Positions 1-12,850 are shown, counted from the first letter of the stretch. The stretch is DNA of 64,000 nucleotides from Xanthostigma xanthostigma (GCA_963575645.1 OY754465.1:29771501-29835500), one strand, 5' to 3'. A program made the numbers and translations. Notes: generated by a model not told the origin, from the sequence alone.

Positions 1-136
1 ACGCATACAAGCAGTTTTTACATGCTTTATGACATTTAGGTGCAAATGAGTCTTTATAGGCAAAATTGCTTTATTTCATGAAGGTAAGTCTATTTACACT
101 ATAACATTCAGGTTTGGATCATTCTATCATAAGAAA

Positions 137-149
137 ATGCAAACTGCAT
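137..149. repeat. Dyad ATGCA-AAC-TGCAT, present in nearly every monomer
   Basis: A 5-bp inverted repeat with a 3-base centre. It is kept in nearly all monomers. Rare exceptions carry one change, such as GAAAACTGC near 4588, 19596 and 20419, GCGAACTGC near 5085, 20750 and 27836, and CTTCAT in place of CTGCAT near 2615. The same bases contain two TGCA tetramers. A regulatory or binding role is inference only. Confidence 0.75.
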
Positions 150-224
150 ATTTACTATCATTTTAACGCATACAAGCAGTTTTTACATGCTTTATGACAA
201 TTAGGTGCAAATGAGTCTTTATAG

Positions 225-234
225 GCAAAATTGC
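225..234. repeat. Dyad GCAA-AA-TTGC, perfect palindrome in H subtype
   Basis: Most monomers carry GCAAAATTGC, a 4-bp stem with a 2-base centre. In H-type monomers one A-to-T change makes GCAATATTGC, a perfect 10-bp palindrome, for example at 1049-1058, 9620-9629 and 15554-15563. It recurs near 18030, 39622, 42919, 43743, 46382, 49679, 50501 and 56436. It is a useful lineage marker. Confidence 0.8.
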
Positions 235-3200
235 TTTATTTCATGAAGGTAAGTCTATTTACATTATAATATTCAGGTTTGGATCATTCTCTCATAAGAA
301 AATGCAAACTGCATATTAACCATTATTTTAACGCTACAAGCAGTTTTTACATGCTTTATGACAATTAGGGGCAAATGAGTCCTTATAGGCAAAATTGCTT
401 TATTTTATGAAGGTAAGTCTATTTACACTATAACATTCAAGTTTGGATCATTCTCTCTTAAGAAAATGCAAACTGCATATTAACCATTATTTTAACGCAG
501 ACAAGCAGTTTTTACATGCTTCACGACAATTGCGTGCAAATGAGTCCTTATAGGCAAAATTGCTTTATTTTACAAAGGTAAGTTTATTTACACTATAACA
601 TTCAGGTTTGGATCATTCTCTCATAAGAAAATGCAAACTGCATATTAACCATTATTTTAACGCAGACAAGCAGTTTTTACATACTTTACGACAATTAGGT
701 GCAAATGAGTCTTTATAGGCAAAACTGCTTTATTTCATGAGGGTTAGTCTATTTACACTATAACATTCAGGTTTGGATCATTCTCTCATAAGAAAATGCA
801 AACTGCATATTTACTATCATTTTAACGCAGACAAGCAGTTTTTACATGCTTCACGACAATTGCGTGCAAATGAGTCCTTATAGGCAAAATTGCTTTATTT
901 TACAAAGGTAAGTCTATTTACACTATAACATTCAGGTTTGGATCATTCTCTCATAAGAAAATGCAAACTGCATATTAACCATTATTTTAACGCATACAAG
1001 CAGTTTTTACATGCTTTATGACAATTAGGGGCAAATGAGTCCTTATAGGCAATATTGCTTTATTTTATGAAGGTAAGTCTATTTACACTATAACATTCAG
1101 GTTTGGATCATTCTCTCATAAGAAAATGCAAACTGCATATTAACAATTATTTAAACGCAGACAAGCAGTTTTTACATGCTTTACGACAATTAGGTGCAAA
1201 TGAGTCCTTATAGGCAAAATTGCTTTATTTCATGAAGGTAAGTCTATTTACACTATAATATTCAGGTTTGGATCATTCTCTCATAAGAAAATGCAAACTG
1301 CATATTAACCATTATTTTAACGCTACAAGCAGTTTTTACATGCTTTATGAAAATTAGGGGCAAATGAGTCCTTATAGGCAAAATTGCTTTATTTCATGAG
1401 GGTAAGTCTATTTACACTATAACATTCAGGTTTGGATCATTCTCTCATAAGAAAATGCAAACTGCATATTAACCATTATTTTAACGCATACAAGCAATTT
1501 TTACATGCTTTATGACAATTAGAGGCAAATGAGTCCTTATAGGCAAAATTGCTTTATTTCATAAAGGTAAGTCTATTTACACTATAATATTCAGGTTTGG
1601 ATCATTCTCTCATAAGAAAATGCAAACTGCATATTAACCATTATTTTAACGCTACAAGCAGTTTTTACATGCTTTATGACAATTAGGTGCAAATGAGTCC
1701 TTATAGGCAAAATTGCTTTATTTTACAAAGGTAAGTCTATTTTCACTATAACATTCAGGTTTGGATCATTCTCTCATAAGAAAATGCAAACTGCATATTA
1801 ACTATTATTTTAACGCATACAAGCAGTTTTTACAAGCTTTATGACAATTAGGTGCAAATGAGTCCTTATAGGCAAAATTGCTTTATTTCATGAGGGTAAG
1901 TCTATTTACACTATAACATTCAGGTTTGGATCATTCGCTCATAAGAAAATGCAAACTGCATATTTACTATCATTTTAACGCATACAAGCAGTTTTTACAT
2001 GCTTTATGACAATTAGGTGCAAATGAGTCTTTATAGGCAAAATTGCTTTATTTCATGTAGGTAAGTCTATTTACACTATAACATTCAGGTTTGGATCATT
2101 CTCTCATAGGAAAATGCAAACTGCATATTAACCATTATTTTAACACATACAAGCAATTTTAAAATGCTTTATGACAATTAGGGGCAAATGAGTCCTTATA
2201 GGCAAAATTGCTTTATTTCATGAAGGTAAGTCTATTTACACTATAATATTCAGGTTTGGATCATTCTCTCATAAGAAAATGCAAACTGCATATTAACCAT
2301 TATTTTAACGCTACAAGCAGTTTTTACATGCTTTATGACAATTAGGGGCAAATGATTCCTTATAGGCAAAATTGCTTTATTTCATGAAGGTAAGTCTATT
2401 TACACTATAACATTCAGGTTTGGATCATTCTCTCATAAGAAAATGCAAACTGCATATTAACCATTATTTTAACGCAGACAAGCAGTTTTTACATGCTTCA
2501 CGACAATTGCGTGCAAATGAGTCCTTATAGGCAAAATTGCTTTATTTTACAAAGGTAAGTTTATTTACACTATAACATTCAGGTTTGGATCATTCTCTCA
2601 TAAGAAAATGCAAACTTCATATTAACCATTATTTAAACGCAGACAAGCAGTTTTTACATGCTTTACGACAATTAGGTGCAAATGAGTCTTTATAGGCAAA
2701 ATTGCTTTATTTCATGAGGGTAAGTCTATTTACACTATTACATTCAGGTTTGGATCATTATCTCATAAGAAAATGCAAACTGCATATTAACCATTATTTT
2801 AACGCATACAAGCAGTTTTTACATGCTTTATGACAATTAGGGGCAAATGAGTCCTTATAGGCAAAATTGCTTTATTTCATGAGGGTAAGTCTATTTACAC
2901 TATTACATTCAGGTTTGGATCATTCGCTCATAAGAAAATGCAAACTGCATATTTACTATTATTTTAACGCATACAAGCAGTTTTTACATGCTTTATGACA
3001 ATTAGGTGCAAATGAGTCTTTATAGGCAAAATTGCTTTATTTCATGAGGGTAAGTCTATTTACACTATAACATTCAGGTTTGGATCATTCTCTCATAAGA
3101 AAATGCAAACTGCATATTAACCATTATTTTAACGCAGACAAGCAGTTTTTACATGCTTCACGACAATTGCGTGCAAATGAGTCCTTATAGGCAAAATTGC

Positions 3201-4066
3201 TTTATTTTACAAAGGTAAGTTTATTTACACTATAACATTCAGGTTTGGATCATTCTCTCATAAGAAAATGCAAACTGCATATTAACCATTATTTTAACGC
3301 AGACAAGCAGTTTTTACATACTTTACGACAATTAGGTGCAAATGAGTCTTTATAGGCAAAATTGCTTTATTTCATGAGGGTTAGTCTATTTACACTATAA
3401 CATTCAGGTTTGGATCATTCTCTCATAAGAAAATGCAAACTGCATATTAACCATTATTTTAACGCAGACAAGCAGTTTTTACATGCTTCACGACAATTGC
3501 GTGCAAATGAGTCCTTATAGGCAAAATTGCTTTATTTTACAAAGGTAAGTTTATTTACACTATAACATTCAGGTTTGGATCATTCTCTCATAAGAAAATG
3601 CAAACTTCATATTAACCATTATTTTAACGCATACAAGCAGTTTTTACATGCTTTATGACAATAAGGGCCAAATGAGTCCTTATAGGCAAAATTGCTTTAA
3701 TTCATGAAGTTAAGTCTATTTACACTATAATATTCAGGTTTGGATCATTCTCTCATAAGAAAATGCAAACTGCATATTAACCATTATTTTAACGCATACA
3801 AGCAGTTTTTACATGCTTTATGACAATAAGGGGCAAATGAGTCCTTATAGGCAAAATTGCTTTATATCATGAAGGTAAGTCTATTTACACTATAACATTC
3901 AGGTTTGGATCATTCTATCATAAGAAAATGCAAACTGCATATTAACCATTATTTTAACGCAGACAAGCAGTTTTTACATGCTTCACGACAATTGCGTGCA
4001 AATGAGTCCTTATAGGCAAAATTGCTTTATTTTACAAAGGTAAGTTTATTTACACTATAACATTCA

Positions 4067-5750
4067 GGTTTGGATCATTCTCTCATAAGAAAATGCAAAC
4101 TGCATATTAACCATTATTTTAACGCATACAAGCAATTTTTACATGCTTTATGACAGTTAGGGGCAAATGAGTCCTTATAGGCAAAATTGCTTTATTTCAT
4201 ATAGGTAAGTCTATTTACATTATAATATTCAGGTTTGGATCATTCTCTCATAAGAAAATGCAAACTGCATATTAACCATTATTTTAACGCTACAAGCAGT
4301 TTTTACATGCTTTATGACAATTAGGGGCAAATGAGTCCTTATAGGCAAAATTGCTTTATTTCATGAAGGTAAGTCTATTTACACTATAACATTCAGGTTT
4401 GGATCATTCTCTCATAAGAAAATGCAAACTGCATATTTACTATCATTTTAACGCATACAAGCAGTTTTTACATGCTTTATGACATTTAGGTGCAAATGAG
4501 TCTTTATAGGCAAAATTGCTTTATTTCATGAAGGTAAGTCTATTTACACTATAACATTCAGGTTTGGATCATTCTCTCATAAGAAAATGAAAACTGCATA
4601 TTTACTATCATTTTAACGCATACAAGCAGTTTTTACATGCTTTATGACAATTAGGTGCAAATGAGTCTTTATAGGCAAAATTACTTTATTTCATGAAGGT
4701 AAGTCTATTTACATTATAATATTCAGGTTTGGATCATTCTCTCATAAGAAAATGCAAACTGCATATTAACCATTATTTTAACGCTACAAGCAGTTTTTAC
4801 ATGCTTTATGACAATTAGGGGCAAATGAGTCCTTATAGGCAAAATTGCTTTATTTTATGAAGGTAAGTCTATTTACACTATAACATTCAGGTTTGGATCA
4901 TTCTCTCTTAAGAAAATGCAAACTGCATATTAACCATTATTTTAACGCATACAAGCAGTTTTTACATGCTTTACGACAATTAGGTGCAAATGAGTCCTTA
5001 TAGGCAAAATTGCTTTATTTTACAAAGGTAAGTCTATTTTCACTATAACATTTAGGTTTGGATCATTCTCTCATAAGAAAATGCGAACTGCATATTAACT
5101 ATTATTTTAACGCATACAAGCAGTTTTTACAAGCTTTATGACAATTAGGTGCAAATGAGTCCTTATAAGCAAAATTGCTTTATTTCATGAGGGTAAGTCT
5201 ATTTACACTATAACATTCAGGTTTGGATCATTCGCTCATAAGAAAATGCAAACTGCATATTTACTATCATTTTAACGCATACAAGCAGTTTTTACATGCT
5301 TTATGACAATTAGGTGCAAATGAGTCTTTATAGGCAAAATTGCTTTATTTCATGAAGGTAAGTCTATTTACACTATAACATTCAGGTTTGGATCATTCTC
5401 TCATAAGAAAATGCAAACTGCATATTAACCATTATTTTAACGCATACAAGCAGTTTTTACATGCTTTATGACAATAAGGGCCAAATGAGTCCTTATAGGC
5501 AAAATTGCTTTATTTTACAAAGGTAAGTCTATTTACACTATAACATTTAGGTTTGGATCATTCTCTCATAAGAAAATGCAAACTGCATATTAACCATTAT
5601 TTAAACGCAGACAAGCAGTTTTTACATGCTTTTCGACAATTAGGTGCAAATAAGTCCTTATAGGCAAAATTGCTTTATTTTACAAAGGTAAGTCTATTTT
5701 CACTATAACATTCAGGTTTGGATCATTCTCTCATAAGAAAATGCAAACTG
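4067..5750 (+). repeat. Segment related in pieces to 19074-21410
   Basis: Rare variants pair at 15007 bp in the first part: GACAGTTAGG at 4152/19159, AAGAAAATGA at 4581/19588 and TTACTTTATT at 4681/19688. They pair at 15667 bp in the second part (CACTATAACATTTAGG at 5041/20708) and at 15665 bp further on (TTTCGACAAT at 5631/21296). The 660-bp step is a difference of four monomers (E-F-G plus a J2-like unit) present near 19.95-20.6 kb and absent here. The 2-bp step comes from a small deletion near 21101. Confidence 0.8.
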
Positions 5751-7527
5751 AATATTAACTATTATTTAAACGCATGCAAGCAGTTTTTACAAGCTTTATG
5801 ACAATTAGGTGCAAATGAGTCCTTATAAGCAAAATTGCTTTATTTCATGAGGGTTAGTCTATTTACACTATAACATTCAGGTTTGGATCATTCTCTCATA
5901 AGAAAATGCAAACTGCATATTTACTATCATTTTAACGCATACAAGCAGTTTTTACATGCTTTACGACAATTAGGTGCAAATGAGTCCTTATAGGCAAAAT
6001 TGCTTTATTTCATGAGGGTAAGTCTATTTACACTATAACATTCAGGTTTGGATCATTCGCTCATAAGAAAATGCAAACTGCATATTTACTATCATTTTAA
6101 CGCATACAAGCAGTTTTTACATGCTTTATGACAATTAGGTGCAAATGAGTCTTTATAGGCAAAATTGCTTTATTTCATGAAGGTAAGTCTATTTACACTA
6201 TAACATTCAGGTTTGGATCATTCTCTTATAAGAAAATGCAAACTGCATATTAACCATTATTTTAACGCATACAAGCAATTTTTACATGCTTTATGACAAT
6301 TAGGGGCAAATGAGTCCTTATAGGCAAAATTGCTTTACTTCATAAAGGTAAGTCTATTTACACTATAATATTCAGGTTTGGATCATTCTCTCATAAGAAA
6401 ATGCAAACTGCATATTAACCATTATTTTAACGCTACAAGCAGTTTTTACATGCTTTATGACAATTAGGTGCAAATGAGTCCTTATAGGCAAAATTGCTTT
6501 ATTTTACAAAGGTAAGTCTATTTTCTCTATAACATTCAGGTTTGGATCATTCTCTCATAAGAAAATGCAAACTGAATATTAACTATTATTTTAACGCATA
6601 CAAGCAGTTTTTACATGCTTTATGACAATTAGGGGCAAATGAGTCCTTATAGGCAAAATTGCTTTATTTCATGAAGGTAAGTCTATTTACACTATAACAT
6701 TCAGGTTTGGATCATTCTCTCATAAGAAAATGCAAACTGCATATTTACTATCATTTTAACGCATACAAGCAGTTTTTACATGCTTTATGACATTTAGGTG
6801 CAAATGAGTCTTTATAGGCAAAATTGCTTTATTTCATGAAGGTAAGTCTATTTACACTATAATATTCAGGTTTGGATCATTCTCTCATAAGAAAATGCAA
6901 ACTGCATATTTACTATCATTTTAACGCATACAAGCAGTTTTTACATGCTTTATGACAATTAGGTGCAAATGAGTCTTTATAGGCAAAATTGCTTTATTTC
7001 ATGAAGGTAAGTCTATTTACATTATAATATTCAGGTTTGGATCATTCTCTCATAAGAAAATGCAAACTGCATATTAACCATTATTTTAACGCTACAAGCA
7101 GTTTTTACATGCTTTATGACAATTAGGGGCAAATGAGTCCTTATAGGCAAAATTGCTTTATTTTATGAAGGTAAGTCTATTTACACTATAACATTCAAGT
7201 TTGGATCATTCTCTCTTAAGAAAATGCAAACTGCATATTAACCATTATTTTAACGCAGACAAGCAGTTTTTACATGCTTCACGACAATTGCGTGCAAATG
7301 AGTCCTTATAGGCAAAATTGCTTTATTTTACAAAGGTAAGTTTATTTACACTATAACATTCAGGTTTGGATCATTCTCTCATAAGAAAATGCAAACTGCA
7401 TATTAACCATTATTTTAACGCAGACAAGCAGTTTTTACATACTTTACGACAATTAGGTGCAAATGAGTCTTTATAGGCAAAATTGCTTTATTTCATGAGG
7501 GTTAGTCTATTTACACTATAACATTCA
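5715..7527 (+). repeat. 11-mer HOR, unit 1 (1813 bp)
   Basis: The unit runs D-like, A-like, A, B, C, D-like, J, J2, K, E, F. Its first monomer carries CTGAATATTAAC and GCATGCAAGC, both repeated exactly 1813 bp later (GAATATT at 5750 and 7563). Other pairs at the same distance are GACATTTAGG at 6789/8602 and the K-type A before GTTTGG at 7198/9011. Two monomers of 164 bp explain 11 x 165 - 2. Confidence 0.87.
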
Positions 7528-9340
7528 GGTTTGGATCATTCTCTCATAAGAAAATGCAAACTGAATATTAACTATTATTTAAACGCATGCAAGCAGTTTT
7601 TACAAGCTTTATGACAATTAGGTGCAAATGAGTCCTTATAAGCAAAATTGCTTTATTTCATGAGGGTTAGTCTATTTACACTATAACATTCAGGTTTGGA
7701 TCATTCTCTCATAAGAAAATGCAAACTGCATATTTACTATCATTTTAACGCATACAAGCAGTTTTTACATGCTTTACGACAATTAGGTGCAAATGAGTCC
7801 TTATAGGCAAAATTGCTTTATTTCATGAGGGTAAGTCTATTTACACTATAACATTCAGGTTTGGATCATTCGCTCATAAGAAAATGCAAACTGCATATTT
7901 ACTATCATTTTAACGCATACAAGCAGTTTTTACATGCTTTATGACAATTAGGTGCAAATGAGTCTTTATAGGCAAAATTGCTTTATTTCATGAAGGTAAG
8001 TCTATTTACACTATAACATTCAGGTTTGGATCATTCTCTTATAAGAAAATGCAAACTGCATATTAACCATTATTTTAACGCATACAAGCAATTTTTACAT
8101 GCTTTATGACAATTAGGGGCAAATGAGTCCTTATAGGCAAAATTGCTTTACTTCATAAAGGTAAGTCTATTTACACTATAATATTCAGGTTTGGATCATT
8201 CTCTCATAAGAAAATGCAAACTGCATATTAACCATTATTTTAACGCTACAAGCAGTTTTTACATGCTTTATGACAATTAGGTGCAAATGAGTCCTTATAG
8301 GCAAAATTGCTTTATTTTACAAAGGTAAGTCTATTTTCTCTATAACATTCAGGTTTGGATCATTCTCTCATAAGAAAATGCAAACTGAATATTAACTATT
8401 ATTTTAACGCATACAAGCAGTTTTTACATGCTTTATGACAATTAGGGGCAAATGAGTCCTTATAGGCAAAATTGCTTTATTTCATGAAGGTAAGTCTATT
8501 TACACTATAACATTCAGGTTTGGATCATTCTCTCATAAGAAAATGCAAACTGCATATTTACTATCATTTTAACGCATACAAGCAGTTTTTACATGCTTTA
8601 TGACATTTAGGTGCAAATGAGTCTTTATAGGCAAAATTGCTTTATTTCATGAAGGTAAGTCTATTTACACTATAACATTCAGGTTTGGATCATTCTCTCA
8701 TAAGAAAATGCAAACTGCATATTTACTATCATTTTAACGCATACAAGCAGTTTTTACATGCTTTATGACAATTAGGTGCAAATGAGTCTTTATAGGCAAA
8801 ATTGCTTTATTTCATGAAGGTAAGTCTATTTACATTATAATATTCAGGTTTGGATCATTCTCTCATAAGAAAATGCAAACTGCATATTAACCATTATTTT
8901 AACGCTATAAGCAGTTTTTACATGCTTTATGACAATTAGGGGCAAATGAGTCCTTATAGGCAAAATTGCTTTATTTTATGAAGGTAAGTCTATTTACACT
9001 ATAACATTCAAGTTTGGATCATTCTCTCTTAAGAAAATGCAAACTGCATATTAACCATTATTTTAACGCAGACAAGCAGTTTTTACATGCTTCACGACAA
9101 TTGCGTGCAAATGAGTCCTTATAGGCAAAATTGCTTTATTTTACAAAGGTAAGTTTATTTACACTATAACATTCAGGTTTGGATCATTCTCTCATAAGAA
9201 AATGCAAACTGCATATTAACCATTATTTTAACGCAGACAAGCAGTTTTTACATACTTTACGACAATTAGGTGCAAATGAGTCTTTATAGGCAAAATTGCT
9301 TTATTTCATGAGGGTTAGTCTATTTACACTATAACATTCA
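7528..9340 (+). repeat. 11-mer HOR, unit 2 (1813 bp)
   Basis: This is the second head-to-tail unit, with the same 11 subtypes in the same order. The next monomer (from 9341) is G-type rather than the expected D-like, so the tandem ends there and continues as part of the long block 8572-12850. The few differences from unit 1 include GCTATAAGC near 8908. Confidence 0.87.
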
Positions 9341-12300
9341 GGTTTGGATCATTCTCTCATAAGAAAATGCAAACTGCATATTTACTATCATTTTAACGCA
9401 GACAAGCAGTTTTTACATGCTTCACGACAATTGCGTGCAAATGAGTCCTTATAGGCAAAATTGCTTTATTTTACAAAGGTAAGTCTATTTACACTATAAC
9501 ATTCAGGTTTGGATCATTCTCTCATAAGAAAATGCAAACTGCATATTAACCATTATTTTAACGCATACAAGCAGTTTTTACATGCTTTATGACAATTAGG
9601 GGCAAATGAGTCCTTATAGGCAATATTGCTTTATTTTATGAAGGTAAGTCTATTTACACTATAACATTCAGGTTTGGATCATTCTCTCATAAGAAAATGC
9701 AAACTGCATATTAACAATTATTTAAACGCAGACAAGCAGTTTTTACATGCTTTACGACAATTAGGTGCAAATGAGTCCTTATAGGCAAAATTGCTTTATT
9801 TCATGAAGGTAAGTCTATTTACACTATAATATTCAGGTTTGGATCATTCTCTCATAAGAAAATGCAAACTGCATATTAACCATTATTTTAACGCTACAAG
9901 CAGTTTTTACATGCTTTATGAAAATTAGGGGCAAATGAGTCCTTATAGGCAAAATTGCTTTATTTCATGAGGGTAAGTCTATTTACACTATAACATTCAG
10001 GTTTGGATCATTCGCTCATAAGAAAATGCAAACTGCATATTTACTATCATTTTAACGCATACAAGCAGTTTTTACATGCTTTATGACAATTAGGTGCAAA
10101 TGAGTCTTTATAGGCAAAATTGCTTTATTTCATGAAGGTAAGTCTATTTACACTATAACATTCAGGTTTGGATCATTCTCTCATAAGAAAATGCAAACTG
10201 CATATTAACCATTATTTTAACGCATACAAGCAATTTTTACATGCTTTATGACAATTAGAGGTAAATGAGTCCTTATAGGCAAAATTGCTTTATTTCATAA
10301 AGGTAAGTCTATTTACACTATAATATTCAGGTTTGGATCATTCTCTCATAAGAAAATGCAAACTGCATATTAACCATTATTTTAACGCTACAAGCAGTTT
10401 TTACATGCTTTATGACAATTAGGTGCAAATGAGTCCTTATAGGCAAAATTGCTTTATTTTACAAAGGTAAGTCTATTTTCACTATAACATTCAGGTTTGG
10501 ATCATTCTCTCATAAGAAAATGCAAACTGCATATTAACTATTATTTTAACGCATACAAGCAGTTTTTACAAGCTTTATGACAATTAGGTGCAAATGAGTC
10601 CTTATAGGCAAAATTGCTTTATTTCATGAGGGTAAGTCTATTTACACTATAACATTCAGGTTTGGATCATTCGCTCATAAGAAAATGCAAACTGCATATT
10701 TACTATCATTTTAACGCATACAAGCAGTTTTTACATGCTTTATGACAATTAGGTGCAAATGAGTCTTTATAGGCAAAATTGCTTTATTTCATGTAGGTAA
10801 GTCTATTTACACTATAACATTCAGGTTTGGATCATTCTCTCATAGGAAAATGCAAACTGCATATTAACCATTATTTTAACGCATACAAGCAATTTTAAAA
10901 TGCTTTATGACAATTAGGGGCAAATGAGTCCTTATAGGCAAAATTGCTTTATTTCATGAAGGTAAGTCTATTTACACTATAATATTCAGGTTTGGATCAT
11001 TCTCTCATAAGAAAATGCAAACTGCATATTAACCATTATTTTAACGCTACAAGCAGTTTTTACATGCTTTATGACAATTAGGGGCAAATGATTCCTTATA
11101 GGCAAAATTGCTTTATTTCATGAAGGTAAGTCTATTTACACTATAACATTCAGGTTTGGATCATTCTCTCATAAGAAAATGCAAACTGCATATTAACCAT
11201 TATTTTAACGCAGACAAGCAGTTTTTACATGCTTCACGACAATTGCGTGCAAATGAGTCCTTATAGGCAAAATTGCTTTATTTTACAAAGGTAAGTTTAT
11301 TTACACTATAACATTCAGGTTTGGATCATTCTCTCATAAGAAAATGCAAACTTCATATTAACCATTATTTAAACGCAGACAAGCAGTTTTTACATGCTTT
11401 ACGACAATTAGGTGCAAATGAGTCTTTATAGGCAAAATTGCTTTATTTCATGAGGGTAAGTCTATTTACACTATTACATTCAGGTTTGGATCATTATCTC
11501 ATAAGAAAATGCAAACTGCATATTAACCATTATTTTAACGCATACAAGCAGTTTTTACATGCTTTATGACAATTAGGGGCAAATGAGTCCTTATAGGCAA
11601 AATTGCTTTATTTCATGAGGGTAAGTCTATTTACACTATAACATTCAGGTTTGGATCATTCGCTCATAAGAAAATGCAAACTGCATATTTACTATCATTT
11701 TAACGCATACAAGCAGTTTTTACATGCTTTATGACAATTAGGTGCAAATGAGTCTTTATAGGCAAAATTGCTTTGTTTCATGAGGGTAAGTCTATTTACA
11801 CTATAACATTCAGGTTTGGATCATTCTCTCATAAGAAAATGCAAACTGCATATTAACCATTATTTTAACGCAGACAAGCAGTTTTTACATGCTTCACGAC
11901 AATTGCGTGCAAATGAGTCCTTATAGGCAAAATTGCTTTATTTTACAAAGGTAAGTTTATTTACACTATAACATTCAGGTTTGGATCATTCTCTCATAAG
12001 AAAATGCAAACTGCATATTAACCATTATTTTAACGCAGACAAGCAGTTTTTACATACTTTACGACAATTAGGTGCAAATGAGTCTTTATAGGCAAAATTG
12101 CTTTATTTCATGAGGGTAACTCTATTTACACTATAACATTCAGGTTTGGATCATTCTCTCATAAGAAAATGCAAACTGCATATTAACCATTATTTTAACG
12201 CAGACAAGCAGTTTTTACATGCTTCACGACAATTGCGTGCAAATGAGTCCTTATAGGCAAAATTGCTTTATTTTACAAAGGTAAGTTTATTTACACTATA

Positions 12301-12850
12301 ACATTCAGGTTTGGATCATTCTCTCATAAGAAAATGCAAACTTCATATTAACCATTATTTTAACGCATACAAGCAGTTTTTACATGCTTTATGACAATAA
12401 GGGCCAAATGAGTCCTTATAGGCAAAATTGCTTTAATTCATGAAGGTAAGTCTATTTACACTATAATATTCAGGTTTGGATCATTCTCTCATAAGAAAAT
12501 GCAAACTGCATATTAACCATTATTTTAACGCATACAAGCAGTTTTTACATGCTTTATGACAATTAGGGGCAAATGAGTCCTTATAGGCAAAATTGCTTTA
12601 TATCATGAAGGTAAGTCTATTTACACTATAACATTCAGGTTTGGATCATTCTATCATAAGAAAATGCAAACTGCATATTAACCATTATTTTAACGCAGAC
12701 AAGCAGTTTTTACATGCTTCACGACAATTGCGTGCAAATGAGTCCTTATAGGCAAAATTGCTTTATTTTACAAAGGTAAGTTTATTTACACTATAACATT
12801 CAGGTTTGGATCATTCTCTCATAAGAAAATGCAAACTGCATATTAACCAT
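8572..12850 (+). repeat. Long block, copy 2 (pairs with 1-4115)
   Basis: This is the second copy of the 25-26-monomer block. It has the extra A monomer at about 10004-10168. Private changes include GCTATAAGC near 8908, AGAGGTAAAT near 10257 and TTTGTTTCATG near 11773. It overlaps the second unit of the 11-mer repeat (7528-9340) and runs into the 15-mer HOR at 12638, so the blocks are nested rather than separate. Confidence 0.83.

Larger units (their letters stand above)
111..275 (+). repeat. Reference monomer (165 bp) with internal motifs
   Basis: This monomer serves as the coordinate frame. It holds four short inverted repeats: ATGCA-AAC-TGCAT at 137-149, AAGCA with TGCTT at 174-192, GCAA-AA-TTGC at 225-234, and GTAA with TTAC at 249-262. 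It also holds a T5 run at 180-184 and an A4 run at 134-137. A sequence identical to a strong 5' splice donor, AAG/GTAAGT, lies at 246-254. The near-universal CpG is in AACGC at about 165-169. Almost all subtype differences fall in five stretches: after GGATCATT, the spacer after CTGCATAT, the segment around GCATACAAGC, the segment after ACATGCTT, and the segment from TTTATT to the end. The choice of start at GGTTTGG is arbitrary. Length is 55 x 3 bases. Confidence 0.93.
1..4115 (+). repeat. Long block, copy 1 (pairs with 8572-12850)
   Basis: The order J-J2-K-E-F-G-H-I then C, B, C, D, A, B, C, E and so on matches the region starting at 8572. Shared rare variants fix the offset: GAAAATTAGG at 1349 and 9920 (8571 bp). 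Then AGAGG at 1521/10257, AATTTTAAAA at 2155/10891, TCATTATCTC at 2755/11491, ATAAGGGCCA at 3661/12397 and CATTCTATCA at 3911/12647 all give 8736 bp. The 165-bp jump shows that one A monomer is missing here, or was gained in copy 2, near 1435. The match ends inside the monomer starting at 4067. The left end is cut by the window. Confidence 0.85.

Noticed and set aside
1923-1960. CENP-B box in the TTCG-bearing A monomers
   Set aside because: The known box needs TTCG followed at fixed spacing by an A and then CGGG. The A monomer reads TTCGCTCATAAGAAAATGC with no CGGG. No other monomer supplies it on either strand that I could see.
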